Assembly: GCA_030141605.1 (NCBI GenBank)
Contig: JAQGDQ010000690.1
Span: 47,930 to 111,929, forward strand
DNA length: 64,000 nucleotides
Source: Tubiluchus corallicola
Taxonomy: Eukaryota; Priapulida; Priapulimorpha; Priapulimorphida; Tubiluchidae
Reading direction: 5' to 3'
Shown piece after piece: positions 13,701 to 28,700 of the stretch (position 1 is its first letter; each line of letters begins with the position of its first letter). The notes beneath the pieces are model-generated. The model ran no database searches. It had not been told where the DNA came from and saw only the letters and a program-made list of their open reading frames with translations. The position numbers were made by a program, and so were the translations under genes.

Positions 13701-16700
13701 TCTCCCTGTAGTTAAAATTAGTGAGGCTCTACTTTGGTAAATACTAGTGCTTTTACTGAAGAACCGAGTAACTCGTGTTTGCGTCAGTGGCGTCTCCCAG
13801 TAGTTAAAATTAGTGAGGCTCTACTTTGGTAAATACTAGTGCTTTTACTGAAGAACCGGGAGTAACTCGTGTTTGCGTCAGTGGCGTCTCCCAGTAGTTA
13901 AAATTAGTGAGGCTCTACTTTGGTAAATACTAGTGCTTTTACTGAAGAACCGGGAGTAACTCGTGTTTGCGTCAGTGGCGTCCCCCAGTAGTTAAAATTA
14001 GTGAGGCTCTACTTTGATAAATACTAGCGCTTTTACTGAAGAACCAGGAGTAACTCGTGTTTGCGTCAGTGGCGTCCCCCAGTAGTTAAAATTAGTGAGG
14101 CTCTACTTTGGTAAATACTAGTGCTTTTACTGAAGAACCAGGAGTAACTCGTGTTTGCGTCAGTGGCCTCCCCCTGTAGTTAAAATTAGTGAGGCTCTAC
14201 TTTGGTAAATACTAGCGCTTTTACTGAAGAACCGGGAGTAACTCGTGTTTGCATCAGTGGCGTCCCCCAGTAGTTAAAATTAGTGAGGCTCTACTTTGGT
14301 AAATACTAGTGCTTTTACTGAAGAACCAGGAGTAACTCGTGTTTGCATCAGTGGCGTCCCCCAGTAGTTAAAATTAGTGAGGCTCTACTTTGGTAAATAC
14401 TAGTGCTTTTACTGAAGAACCGGGAGTAACTCGTGTTTGCGTCAGTGGCGTCTCCCTGTAGTTAAAATTAGTGAGGCTCTACTTTGGTAAATACTAGTGC
14501 TTTTACTGAAGAACCAGGAGTAACTCGTGTTTGCATCAGTGGCGTCTCCCAGTAGTTAAAATTAGTGAGGCTCTACTTTGGTAAATACTAGTGCTTTTAC
14601 TGAAGAACCAGGAGTAACTCGTGTTTGCGTCAGTGGCGTCTCCCAGTAGTTAAAATTAGTGAGGCTCTACTTTGGTAAATACTAGTGCTTTTACTGAAGA
14701 ACCAGGAGTAACTCGTGTTTGCGTCAGTGGCGTCTCCCTGTAGTTAAAATTAGTGAGGCTCTACTTTGGTAAATACTAGTGCTTTTACTGAAGAACCAGG
14801 AGTAACTCGTGTTTGCGTCAGTGGCGTCTCCCTGTAGTTAAAATTAGTGAGGCTCTACTTTGGTAAATACTAGTGCTTTTACTGAAGAACCAGGAGTAAC
14901 TTGTGTTTGCGTCAGTGGCGTCTCCCTGTAGTTAAAATTAGTGAGGCTCTACTTTGGTAAATACTAGCACTTTTACTGAAGAACCAGGAGTAACTCGTGT
15001 TTGCGTCAGTGGCGTCTCCCTGTAGTTAAAATTAGTGAGGCTCTACTTTGGTAAATACTAGTGCTTTTACTGAAGAACCGGGAGTAACTCGTGTTTGCGT
15101 CAGTGTCGTCTCCCAGTAGTTAAAATTAGTGAGGCTCTACTTTGGTAAATACTAGTGCTTTTACTGAAGAACCAGGAGTAACTCGTGTTTGCGTCAGTGG
15201 CGTCTCCCAGTAGCTAAAATTAGTGAGGCTCTACTTTGATAAATACTAGTGCTTTTACTGAAGAACCAGGAGTAACTCGTGTTTGCATCAGTGGCGTCCC
15301 CCAGTAGTTAAAATTAGTGAGGCTCTGCTTTGATAAATACTAGTGCTTTTACTGAAGAACCAGGAGTAACTCGTGTTTGCATCAGTGGCGTCTCCCAGTA
15401 GTTAAAATTAGTGAGGCTCTGCTTTGATAAATACTAGTGCTTTTACTGAAGAACCGGGAGTAACTCGTGTTTGCGTCAGTGGCGTCTCCCAGTAGTTAAA
15501 ATTAGTGAGGCTCTACTTTGGTAAATACTAGTGCTTTTACTGAAGAACCGGGAGTAACTCGTGTTTGCGTCAGTGGCGTCTCCCTGTAGCTAAAATTAGT
15601 GAGGCTCTGCTTTGATAAATACTAGCACTTTTACTGAAGAACCAGGAGTAACTCGTGTTTGCGTCAGTGGCATCTCCCTGTAGTTAAAATTAGTGAGGCT
15701 CTACTTTGGTAAATACTAGTGCTTTTACTGAAGAACCGGGAGTAACTCGTGTTTGCGTCAGTGTCGTCCCCCTGTAGTTAAAATTAGTGAGGCGCTGCTT
15801 AAGAAAATTTTTGATAATTGTTTTAATATTGTGTAAAACAAAACAAACATATAAAAAGAAATTTTAGTCAAGAAGAAACACTGCCTTACACTTGCGCAAC
15901 ATTGCCGGACACTGCGCGAGTGACAGTGCTCTCTCTACCTTGCATGCAGCCTCTTGTCTCGGACATGTGCGCGTGGCCGCATGCGCGAGTGACAGTGCTC
16001 TCTCTACCTTGCATGCAGCCTCTTGTCTCGGACATGTGCGCGTGGCCGCATGCGCGCAACAACCTACCACCACATCGCTGGAACTGTGAAGTGCATACTT
16101 CCATACAAGGATTTCTGTAGTTTCATGAACTTGAGGATGGCTGCTGACACTATGCTTAACGTATAAATATTGAGAAAGGATTAAAGAAACGTATTCATTA
16201 TATTGAATGTTATCGATAATATCGAGTGACATTAGGGGGGCGCTTCAGCTCCATGTGAAAAGCAGTGAGAGCTTCGAAAGAAAACCGGGGCAAGTGATTA
16301 AATATATCAGCTTCCAGGAACAATGAGGTTAAAATGCAGTGAACGAAAGGGTGACATATTCAAACCAAAACTGCTACGCTAACATATTAGCACATGTGAT
16401 AAACGCACTGTACCGGCTTACAAACAAAGCTGTACCTAACACGACTGTTTCTACCTATATTATAGTGCAGAAATTTGACGTAAAAGGGAATGAAAAGCAG
16501 TAAAAGCTCTTTTGGTACATACAAGTCTCTTATTTTAAGCACGTGAAGCAAAAATATTGAGTCAATTATCCACACTTTTTTATACATTTGAATAGGAGCG
16601 GCCCATGCCAGATGTTTTTGAGTCAATTAAGCGACAGAGTCAATTAAGTGAGTCTAATGAACGGCGCCTATTATAGCTGCAATTAAAATGATGTGGCTGT

Positions 16701-19700
16701 TAATTCAACAATGCATTTTCCACGTTCTTTTTTGTTACAAGTCCCAAACGTTGTTTTCCAACCAACTGATTTCGGCTACACAAGCACCTTGCATCACCAG
16801 GTCATGCCAATGACCTTGAAGTTCTTAGCACTGGTTCGATCAGTTCTAGAAGCAGCCTGATATCCCTGGAATCTCGCTGGCATCGAACACCTCAGAGCTG
16901 TGAAGAGGCCATTGTCTCTAAAAGCTGTTAACACCTTCATTTCCGCACCACTCAGAACTTGTCTTATGTAAGACCTGTGATCTTTTTGCTACTGTATGAG
17001 CACAGACATCATTGAATGATTACAAATTAGGTACTGTTATGTACAGGAGAATCTCGGCTATGCAGTCATGCAATTTGTTTTAATATTTAATTAGATGAAG
17101 TTAAGCAAAGCATGCCCTCATCAGGCACTCCAGCCTGCTGAGTTGCTTAGTCTGGTGTACACTTGCATGAACTCACACACTATTTTATTGATTGCCTGCT
17201 TGGTACAGCCCAAGCTGTGCAGTATTCTGCTGCTATTCCAGGAAAAACCAACCAATCAGCCAAGGATAAATTAAGGTTGTTTCATCGTTTGACAGCAATT
17301 TCTCCTTAAAAATAGAGTAGACTTGAGACCAAAGTGTATCAGAGCACTGGGTCTGGATAGTTGAAATTTTTGCATTAGCCGATTTCACAGAAGTGCTACT
17401 GTACATTGTTACAGTGCAAACACTGCAGTTATTGGAAACTTTTTTCCATTCTATCATCAAAAGTCGGTTTTTAATTTGTCTAAGATAAACAAATGCATTT
17501 CTTGCACAATTTTACATGAAAATCAAGTGGGTGGGGAGCAGAAACTTACAAAAAATGATCAAATGGAACGTAATCGTTGCTTAGCGAGAGTGGTTTTTCA
17601 TGAAGCCATGCAAAATGCAGCAGGCAAAGGAGTTAAACACAAAGCTCCATTATGATTCACTGATTCGTCGGCGTATCCAGTTTACCATTCCAGTTCATTT
17701 GTAGCCGGATTGTCATCAATTATCTTACTAGTTTATAAAAAAACTTTCTGATCTAAACCCACTCCACAAGATTAATCGCATACCTCGTTAACGTGGTGTA
17801 ATTATCCTCTTTATTTCGTTTCTACACAAAACATTAATACAGTACAATTCACTTAATAGATCCACAGATAATAGATCCAGCCACTTATTGTGGCCACTAT
17901 TGCTGGTGAAGAAATAACCACATCAACCAGCATAAAACATTAATATAGTAGAATTCGCTTAATAGATCCACAGATAATAGATCCAGCCACTTATTGTGGC
18001 CACTATTGCTGGTGAAGCAATAACCACATCAACCAGCATAAAACATTAGTACAGTACAATTCACTTAATAGATCCACAGATAATAGATCCAGCCACTTAT
18101 TGTGGCCACTATTGCTGGTGAAGAAATAACCACATGAACCAACATAAAACATTAATACAGTACAGTTCACTTAATAAATCCACAGATAATAGATCCAGCC
18201 ACTTATTGTGGCCGCTATTGCTGGTGAAGAAATAACCACATCAACCAGCATAAAACATTAATATAGTAGAATTCGCTTAATAGATCCACACATAATAGAT
18301 CCAACCGCTTGTTGTGGCCACTATTGCTAAAACCGAACTGTTTAATACTTTAACCTTGTACAAACCGCTGTTTATTAAATCCAAGTTTTTCATCCGAAAT
18401 CCAAATTATTCAGTAAATAAGTAGCATGTTTATTTCAAATATTGTAAATTACAAGAAACTAGTGAAAGCTTAATCCATATGAACAGAAAGAACTGTACAA
18501 ATCAACATAAAACAATAATTTAGTAGAATCCACTTTTCTTTTACATTGTGATGTCAATATTCTGTGATGTTTTAGTAAAATCTGCAACAGAAGAGAATAT
18601 CTTTGCATTATGAATTTGCAAGGGGAGGCATTTTCTATCAGTGAATGTTTATCCACCTTGATCTTAACCCTTGCTTGATCTTCCTTGATCTCTGTTGTTA
18701 GGAACACGTGGCAACCACATGACAATTGTATTTATATTGTTACTTTTCCATGTTAGAAAAGAGCAGTAACCGCACGCTACAGATCATTCCATTTGTATTT
18801 AACAACACATTCAGCAATCTTGATCCCAGTGTTGAAATTGCTGATGTGTCCCATCAACAGAAAGGGATCATCTTCTTCATTTCGTTTCTAAACTCCTTCA
18901 TTTTTGCTACGTACACAAACACATTAGCCAGTGAATTGCAGTATGCTGGTAGAAGAAACCAGTAATAGTTGTTTGCATTAACCATCTTTGTTTCACCGTG
19001 AACACACAACGTAAAAATGGCGACCACAGTTGGTGTGTAGCACACGAAAAACAACGCTACTATGGTGGCGACAGTCTTCACAGGTTTAAGTTTTGCTTGC
19101 AGTGATGTCGCTCTAGTCACAGTGGTGTCAGATGCCACATGTGTGGAATTTTCTATTTCCCGGACTTGCTTCAATGCAGTTTTCAAGATAGTGATGTAGG
19201 CATAGAAAAATGAAATTAATATCGCTGGAAATACAGTCACCGAGCAGTAAAACACGTACTTTGCATATAATCCATGAGGATTTGGTACACACTTGTATAA
19301 AATATTCCTGTCAATGATGTACAAAATTGACAAAACACCGATTGTGACAGTTTGATAAATCCATGCAAAAATGAGAATGTTTCTTATACGGCGATCGGAC
19401 AGCCAAACGTGATAGCGAAGTGGATACACAATACTAATGTATCGTTCAGCTGTAGCCAGGTAGTAACACGTGGCTGAATTACTCACACCTGCGTGTGGTA
19501 TGACATACAGAAACACGCACATTGTCAGATTTTTCTTCTTCGGATCAACAACACTGAAGATAATCGTTTGTAAAGTGAGACAGATTCCTGAGAACAGATC
19601 AGCTACTGACAAGTTACCCAGTGCATAATACAATGGCTTGTGTAAGCTTGGTGCCCTGGCAATCACTATGATAACGATGCTATTAGCTATAATGATGGCA

Positions 19701-22700
19701 ATGCCTAAAATCAATGACAAAATGTTCACACCGAGTTCAAACTTAGTACGAACTGCATCACTGGTGAAGCTAAAAGTTGCGTTCAGTTCAGGCATTCTGT
19801 CTGCCATCTCTTCACGTTATTGTAGCAAATTATGAGGGAGCTCTACAATGATTCAACTGCATTAATTCATAATTTTGTCTATAAACTTGGTTGTGTGCCT
19901 AGCTAATGTTGCTCGCAGACTGTCTGGGACAAAGGGGATGTCAAAAGTGCATCATCCATTCAACAATGAGTGTTTGTTTTCTAGTGCTGTTATGTTTTCA
20001 TGACGCTTTGTAATTTATTTCTGTGTGTATTTAGCTTAATGCATGCACAAACAGTAGTACATAAATAAGTGGCGTTTTTATTTGCATATCAATATTGTTG
20101 CACGCAGTACAATTGTTCAATATTAAATCGGTAAATAAAACACACAATGTGAAAAAGGACAAGAGGATGAAATGCGGTATAATTTAAGTTATGGGCATGT
20201 TAATTTTTACGTTTTTTTGTTTAGGGGGTGTGCAGTTATTTAAAACATGAAGTATTTCTGTATTAGTACTTTTGCATATTACTTATAAAATAAATTAAGT
20301 GTTAATTACTATTTTTGAATGTGTGTTATTAAATTGTTCTTGCCGTGACAAAGTGTTGCCTGCTTTCAATCTAGGAATTTCATATTTAGTTCGTTATTTT
20401 CATCACAATTTTTCTGCATTACACATGTTTTGATTTTAGTAAGTTTACTTGTAAGGTTTGTGGGAAAAAATATCACGAATTCCTGTTTACTATTGATAAT
20501 TTCAGTGGGTTATAATTAAATTTTGCAGTAGATGTTGTGTATGTGTTCATCTAAGTCTTATTTTGCAAAATGGACACTGAAGTGACCTTGATGGTCTGTA
20601 GTGTCATTTGCACGTTGTGTTTTGTCTTGATGTTGTAAAACTTCTGAGATATTGTGAACACAAATTATAAACAAAATAATAGGAATCCAAATAATATTCT
20701 ATTTTATGCTAATTGTTGGAGGAGTTGGAGTAATGTAGAGTAGTTCACAACTTGTGTAAAAGTTCTAACAACTAATGTAGGTAGAAGTTAAATCGTGTCG
20801 TGCATACTCATGTTGGTTTCCCATGGCTGATGAATTGGTTTCTCTGATGAACTCATCTTTGGCATTTTGGACATGAAATTTGTGCATGTTTTAAAAAATG
20901 AGCAGAGGTGTCGACATGCTGATCTATGTCATCATCTACACTTCCCTGAATGTGAATTCGCCCAATCCACCGTGACGTTGACCTTTGATTGGCATAGCTT
21001 GACCTTAGCCGCTAAGCCTGCAGCAGTCCACTTGGCTACTATATTGATATCGTTGATTATGAGAAACCAAGTGCTATAAATCAGTCAATTTGTTTAACAT
21101 TTAAATGTTACTAATCTTTTTCTCAGTGATAAGATAAAGTATGCATTTTATTTATAGAAAGGAATCATCTTCTTCATTTCATTTCTAAACTCCTCCATTT
21201 TTGCTACGTACACGAACACATTAGCCAGTGAATTGCAGTGTACTGGTTGAAGAAACCAGTAATAGTTGTTTGCATTAACCATCTTTGTTTCACCGTGAAC
21301 ATACAACATGAAAATCGCGACCATAATTGGTGTGTAGCACACAGAAAACAACGCTACTATGATGGCGACAGTCTTCACAGGTTTAAGTTTTGCTTGCAGT
21401 GATGTCACTCTAGTCACAGTGCTGTCAGATGCCACATGTATGGAATTGTCTATTTCCCGGACTTGCTTCAATGCTGTTTTTAAGATAGTGGTGTAGGCGT
21501 AGAAAAATGAAATTAATATCACTGGAAATACAGTCACCGAGCAGTAAAACCCGAACTTTGCATATAATCCATGAGGGTGTGGCACACACTTGTATAGAAT
21601 GTTCCTGTCAATGACGTACAAAATTAACAAAGTACCGAATGTGACAGTTTGATTAATCCATACAAAAATGAGAATGTTTCTTATACGGCGATCGGACAGC
21701 CAAACGTGATAGCGAAGTGGATACACGATACTAATGTATCGTTCAGCTGTAGCCAGGAAGTAACACATGGCTGAATTTCCCACACAAGCATTTGGTATGA
21801 CACACAGAAACACGCACATTGTCAAGTTTTTCTTCTTCGGATCAACAACACTAAAGGCAATCGTTTGTAAAGTGAGACAGATTCCTGAGAACAGATCAGC
21901 TACTGACAAGTTACCCAGTGCATAATACAATGGTTTGTGTAAGCTTGGTGCCCTGGCAATCACTATGATAACGATGCTATTAGCTATAATGATGGCAATG
22001 CCTAAAATCAATGAAAAAATGTTCACACCAAGTTCAAAATTAGTACGAACTACATCATTGGTGAAGCTAAAAGTTGCGTTCAGTTCAGATATTCTGTCTG
22101 CCATCTCTTCATGTTATTCCAGCAAACTGTGTGAAGCCATGCGCAATATTCACTTGTATTTTGAGGCTAAACATGGAAGTTTACCTAGCTAATGGTGGTT
22201 ACAGCATGTCTGTGACAAAAGAGATGCCAAATGCATGAACTAATTAGCAATGGCAGTTCTTTTCTTGTGATGTTAAAATGTTTTCATGCCAATAAGCACT
22301 GAATTACTTGTTGTGTGTATTTAGCTTAATGCATGCACAATAGCAAATTATGAGGGAGCTCTACAATGATTCAACTGCATTAATTCATAATTTTATCTAT
22401 AAACTTGGTTGTGTGCCTAGCTAATGTTGCTCGCAGACTGTCTGGGACAAAGGGGATGTCAAAAGTGCATCATCCATTCAACAATGAGTGTTTGTTTTCT
22501 AGTGCTGTTATGTTTTCATGACGCTTTGTAATTTATTTCTGTGTGTATTTAGCTTAATGCGCAAACAGTAGTACATAAATAAGTGACATTTTTGTTTGCA
22601 TATGAATATTGTTACACACAGTAAAACTGTTTGACATTAAATCGGTAAGGATTTAAATGTAACAAACACTTAGACTAATTTAAGTTGTGAGCATGCTAAT

Positions 22701-25700
22701 TTTTACTGGGGCGTGCACTCATGTAAAACATGAAGTGTTTCTGTATTAATACTTTTGCATATTACTTGTAAAATGAATGAAGTGCTAATTACTATTTTTG
22801 AATGGGTGTTATTAAATTGTTCTTCCCGTGACAAAGTGTTCTCTACTTTCAATATAGGAATTTCATACTTAGTTCATTATTTTCATCACAATTTTACTGT
22901 ATTATGCATGTTTTGTTATTAGTAAGTTTATTAGTTAGGTTTGTGGGAGAAAATATCACGAATTCATAATTAAATTTTGCATTAGATGTTGTGTAAGTGT
23001 TCATCTCAGTCTTATTTTGCAAAATGGGCTTTGAAGTGACCCTGATGGTCTGTAGTGTCATCTGCACTTTTTTTGTCTTGATGTTGTAAAACTTCTAAGA
23101 TATTATGAACACAATTTATAAACAAAATAATAGGAACCAAAGTAATATTCTATTTTATGCTAATTGTTGGAGGAATGGTAGAAGTTGAGTCGTAGTAGTA
23201 CTTAGGTAGAAGTTGAGTCGTGTCGTGCATACTCATGTTAGTTTCCTGTTGCTGATGAATTGGTTTCTCTGATGAACTCATCTTTGGCATTTGGGACATG
23301 AAATTTGTGCGTGTTTTGAAAAATGAGCTGTGGTGTCGACATGTAGACCTATGTCATCATCTACACTTCCCAGAATGTGAAATCGTCCAATCCACTGTGA
23401 CCTTGGTCTTTGATTGGCATCGCTTGACCTTAGCAGCTAAGCCTGCAGCAATCCACTTGGCTACTATATTGATATCGTTGATTATTAGAAACCAAGTGCT
23501 ATAAATCAAATTTGTTTAACATGTCAGTGTTATTAATCTTTTTCTCAGTGATAAGATAAAGCATGCATTTTATTTATAGAAAGGAATCAACTTCTTCATT
23601 TCATTTCTAAACTCCTCCATTTTTGCTACGTACACGAACACATTAGCCAGTGAATTGCAGCATGCTGGTAGAATATACCAGTAATAGTTGTTTGCGTTAA
23701 CCATCTTTGTTTCACCGTGAACATACAACGTAACAATCTGAATCATAATTGGTGTGTAGCACACGAAAAACAATCCTACTATGGTGGCGACAGTCTTCAC
23801 GGGTTTAAGTTTTGCTTGCAGTGATGTCGCTCTAGTCACAGTGCTGTCGGCTGCCACATGTGTGGAATTTTCTATTTCCCGGACTTGCTTCAACGCAGTT
23901 TTTAAGATAGTGATGTAGGCGTAGAAAAATGAAAATAATATCACTGGAAATACAGTCACCAAGCTGTAAAACCCGCACTTTGCATATAATCCACGAGGGT
24001 GTGGTACACACGTGTATAAAATTTTCCTGTCAATGATGTACAAAATTAACAAAGCACTGATTGTGACAGTTTGATAAATCCATGCAAAAATGAGAATGTT
24101 TCTTACATGGCGATTGGACAGCCAAACGTGATAGCGAAGTGGATACACGATACTAATGTATCGTTCAGCTGTAGCCAGGAAGTAACACATGGCTGAATTA
24201 CTCACACAAGCGTATGGTATGACATACAGAAACACACACATTGTCAGGTTTTTCTTCTTCGGATCAACAACACTGAAGATAATCGTTTGTAAAGTGACAC
24301 AGATTCCTGATAACAGATCAGCTACTGACAAGTTACACAGTGCATAATACAATGGTTTGTGTAAGCTTGGTGCCCTGGCTATCACTATGATAACAATGCT
24401 ATTAGCTATAATGATGGCAATACCTAAAGTCAAGGAAAAAATGTTCACACCGAGTTCGATATTAGTATGAACTACATCATTGGTGAAGCTAAAAGTTACA
24501 TTCAGTTCAGGTATTCTGTCTGCAATCTCTTCACGTTATTCTAGCAAATTATAAGGGAGCTCTACATAATCGTTCTCGCAGACTGGCTGGGACAAAGGGG
24601 ATGTCAAAAGTGCATCATCCATTCAACAATGAGTGTTTATTTTCTAGTGCTGTTATGTTTTCATGACGCTTTGTAATTTATTTCTGTGTGTATTTAGCTT
24701 AATGCATGCACAAACAGTAGTACATAAACAACTGACATTTTTGTTTGCATATGAATTTTGTAACACGCAATAAAACTGTTTGATATTAAATCGGTAATGA
24801 TTTAAATGAAACAAACACTTAGACTAATTTAAGTTATGGACATGTTATTTTTTACTTAAATATTTTTTTGTTTAGGGGGTGTGCAGTCATGTAAAACATG
24901 AAGTATTTCTGTATCAGTACTTTTGCATATTACTTATAAAATAAATTAAGTGCTAATTACTATTTTTGAATGTGTGTTATTAAATTGTTCTTGCCGTGAC
25001 AAAGTGTTGCCTGCTTTCAATCTAGGAATTTCGTACTTAGCTCATTATTTTCGTCACAATTTTTCTGAATTACACATGTTTTGTTAGTACTAAGTTTATT
25101 AGTAAGGTTTGTGGGAGAAATTCTTGTTTACTATTGTTAATTTCAGGGGGTTATGATTAAATGTTGCATTAGATGTTGTGTATGTGTTGATCTCAGTCTT
25201 ATTTTGCAAAATGGACATTGCACAGAGCCTAATAGTCTGTAGTGTCATCTGCGCGTTGTGTTTTTTGTCTTGATGTTGTAAAACTTCTGAGATATTGTGA
25301 ACACAATTTATAAACAAAATAATAGGTATCCAAGTAATATTCTATTTTACGCTAATTGTTGGAGTAATTGGAGTAATGTAGAGTAGTTCACAACTTGTGT
25401 AAAAGTGATAGCAACTAATGTAGGTAGAAGTTAAGTCGTGTCGTGCATACTCATGTTGGTTTCCCCCGGCTGATGAATTTGTTTCTCTGATGAAATCGTC
25501 TTTGGCATTTTGGACATGAAATTTGTGCATGTTTTAAAAAATGAGCTGTGGTGTCGACATGTAGATCTATGTCATCATCTACACTTCCCAGAATGTGAAA
25601 TCGTCCCATCCACGGTGACCTTGACCTTTGATTGGGATCTCTTGACCTTAGCCGCTAAGCCTGCAGCAATCCACTTGGCTACTATATTGATATCGTTGAT

Positions 25701-28700
25701 TATTAGAAACCAAGTGCTATAAATCAATCAATTTGTTCAACATCTCAATGTTATTAATCTTTTCTTCAGTGAAAAGATAAAGCATGCATTTTAGTTATAG
25801 AAAGGCATCATCTTCTTCATTTCATTTCTAAACTCCTCCATTTTTGCTACGTACACAAACACGTTAGCCAGTGAATTGCAGTGTACTGGTAGAAGAAACC
25901 AGTAATAGTTGTTTGCATTAACCATCTTTGTTTCACCGTGAACACACAACATAAAAATCGCGACCATAGTTGGTGTGTAGCACACGAAAAACAACGCTAC
26001 TATGGTGGCGACAGTCTTCACAGGTTTAAGTTTTGCTTGCAGTGATGCCTGTCTAGTCACAGTGCTGTCGGCTGCCACATGTGTCGAATTTTCTATTTCC
26101 CGGACTTGCTTCAATGCAGTTTTTAAGATAGTGATGTAGGCGTGGAAAAATGAAATTAATATCGCTGGAAATACAGTCACCGAGCAGTAAAACACGTACT
26201 TTGAATATAATCCATGAGGATTTGGTACACACTTGTATAAAATATTCCTGTCAACGATGTACAAAATTAACAAAGCACTGAATGTGGCAGTTTGATAAAT
26301 CCATGCAAAAATGAGAATGTTTCTTACACGGCGATCGGACAGCCACACATGATAGCGAAGTGGATATACAATACTAATGTATCGTTCAGCTGTAGCCAGG
26401 CAGTAACACGTGGCTGAATTACTCACACACATGTTTGGTATGACATACAGAAACACACACATTGCCAGGTTTTTCTTCTTCGGATCAACAACACTAAAGG
26501 CAATCGTTTGTAAGGTGAGACAAATTCCTGAGAACAGATCAGCTACTGACAGGTTACCCAGCGCATAATACATTGGTTTGTGTAAGCTTGGTGCCCTGGC
26601 AATCACTATGATAACGATGCTATTAGCTATAATGATGGCAATGCCTAAAATCAATGAAAAAATGTTCACACCGAGTTCAAACTTAGTACGAACTGCATCA
26701 TTGGTGAAGCTAAAAGTTGCATTCAGTTCAGGTATTCTGTCTGCCATCTCTTCACGTTATTCTAGCAAATTATGAGGGAGCTCTGCAATGATTCATCTGC
26801 ATTAATTCATAATTTTGTCTATAAACTTGGTTGTGTGCCTAGCTAATGTTGCTCGCAGACTGTCTGGGACAAAGGGGATGTCAAAAGTGCATCATCCATT
26901 CAGCAATGATTGTTTGTTTTCTAGTGCTGTTATGTTTTCATGACGCTTTGTAATTTATTTCTGTGTATTTAGCTTAATGCATGCACAAACAGTAGTACAT
27001 AAAGAAGTGAAATTTTTGTTTGCATATGTATATTGTTACTCGCAGTAGAACTGTTTGACGTTAAATTGGTAATGATTTAAATGAAACAAACACTTAGACT
27101 AATTTAAGTTGTGGGCATGTTAATTTTTACGTAATTATTTTTCTTTTGTTTAGGGTGTGTGCAGTCTTGTAAAATATGAAGTGTTTCTCTGTTAGTACTT
27201 TTGCATACTGCTTGTAACATAAATGAAGTGCTAATTACTATTTTTGAATGGGTGTTATTAAATTGTTCCTCCCGTGACAAAGTGTTGCCTACTTTCAATC
27301 TAGGAATTTCATACTTAGTTCATTATTTTCGTCACAATTTTTCTCTATTACACATGTTTTGTTTTTAGTAAGTTTAGTAGTTCAAAATTAGTACGAACTA
27401 CGTCACTGTTGCAGTTAAACGTTGCATTCATTTCTGCAAATCTGTCTACCATCTCTTCGTGTTATTCTAGTAAACTGTGTGAAGCCATGCGCGATATTCA
27501 CTTGTATTTTGAGGTTTAACGTGTATGTTTACTTAGCTAATGGTGGTTACAGGATGGCTGTGACAAAAGAGATGCCTAATGCATGATCTAATTAGTAATG
27601 ACTGTTCTTTTCTTGTGATGTTAAAATGTTTTCATGATGCTTTGTAATTTATTTCTTGATAATCAGCACTGAATTATTTGCTGTGTGTATTTAGCTTAAT
27701 GCACAAATAGTAGTACATAAATAAGTGACATTTTTGTTTGCGTATGAATATTGTAACACGCAGTAGAACTGTTTAGCATTAAATCGGTAAGGATTTAAAT
27801 GAAATAAACACTTAGACTAATTTAAGTTGTGGGCATGCTAATTTTTACGGCGGTGTGCAGTCATGTAAAACATGAAGTATTTCTGTATTAATACTTTTGC
27901 ATATTACTTGTAAAGTAAATGAAGTGCTAATTACTATTTTTGAAAGGGTGTTATTAAATTGTTCTTCCCATGACAAAGTGTTCTCTACTTTCAATCTAGG
28001 AATTTCATACTTAGTTCATTATTTTCATCACAATTTTACTGTATTACGCATGTTTTGATTTTAGTAAGTTTATTAGTTAGGTTTGTGGGAGAAAATATTA
28101 CGAATTCCTGTTTGCTATTGTTAATTTCAGTGGGTGATAATTAAATTTTGCATTAGATGTTGTGTAAGTGTTCATCTCAGTCTTATTTTGCAAAATGGGT
28201 TTTGAAGTGAGCCTAATAGTCTGTAGTGTCATCTGTACTTTTTTGTCTTGATGTTGTAAAACTTCTGAGATATTGCAAACGCAACTTATAAACAAAGTAA
28301 TGCAACCAAGGTAAAAATTCCATTTTATTCTAATTGTTGGAGTAATTGGAGTAATGTAGAGTATTTCACAACTTGTATAAAAGTTATAACGACTAATGTA
28401 GGTAGAAGTTGAGTCAAGTCCTGCATACTCATGTTGGTTTCCCATGGCTGGAATTGGTTTCTCTGATGAAATCGTCTTTGGCAATTGGGACATGAAATTT
28501 GTGCTTGTTTTGAAATATGAGCTGTGGTGTCGACATGTAGACCTATGTCATCATCTACACTTCCCAGAATGTGAAACCGTCCAATCCACCATGACCTTGA
28601 CCTTTGATTGGCATCGCTTGACCTTTGCCACTAAGCCTGCAGCAGTCCACTTGGCTACTATATTGTTATCGTTGATTATGAGAAACCAAGTGCTATAAAT

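Noticed and set aside
15892-16232. 65-122 codon frames with an internal duplicated peptide
   Set aside because: They arise from the 69-bp duplication and are open on both strands with no domain, so coding is not supported.
16233-16932. tRNA or other small RNA gene
   Set aside because: I looked for A/B-box-like tRNA text in gene-free stretches and saw none that folds convincingly by eye.
19638-19835. + strand frames [21 protein letters not shown] opposite GPCR amino ends (also at 21935, 26578, 29554)
   Set aside because: Antisense shadows of TM1-TM2; they recur only because the receptors are duplicated.
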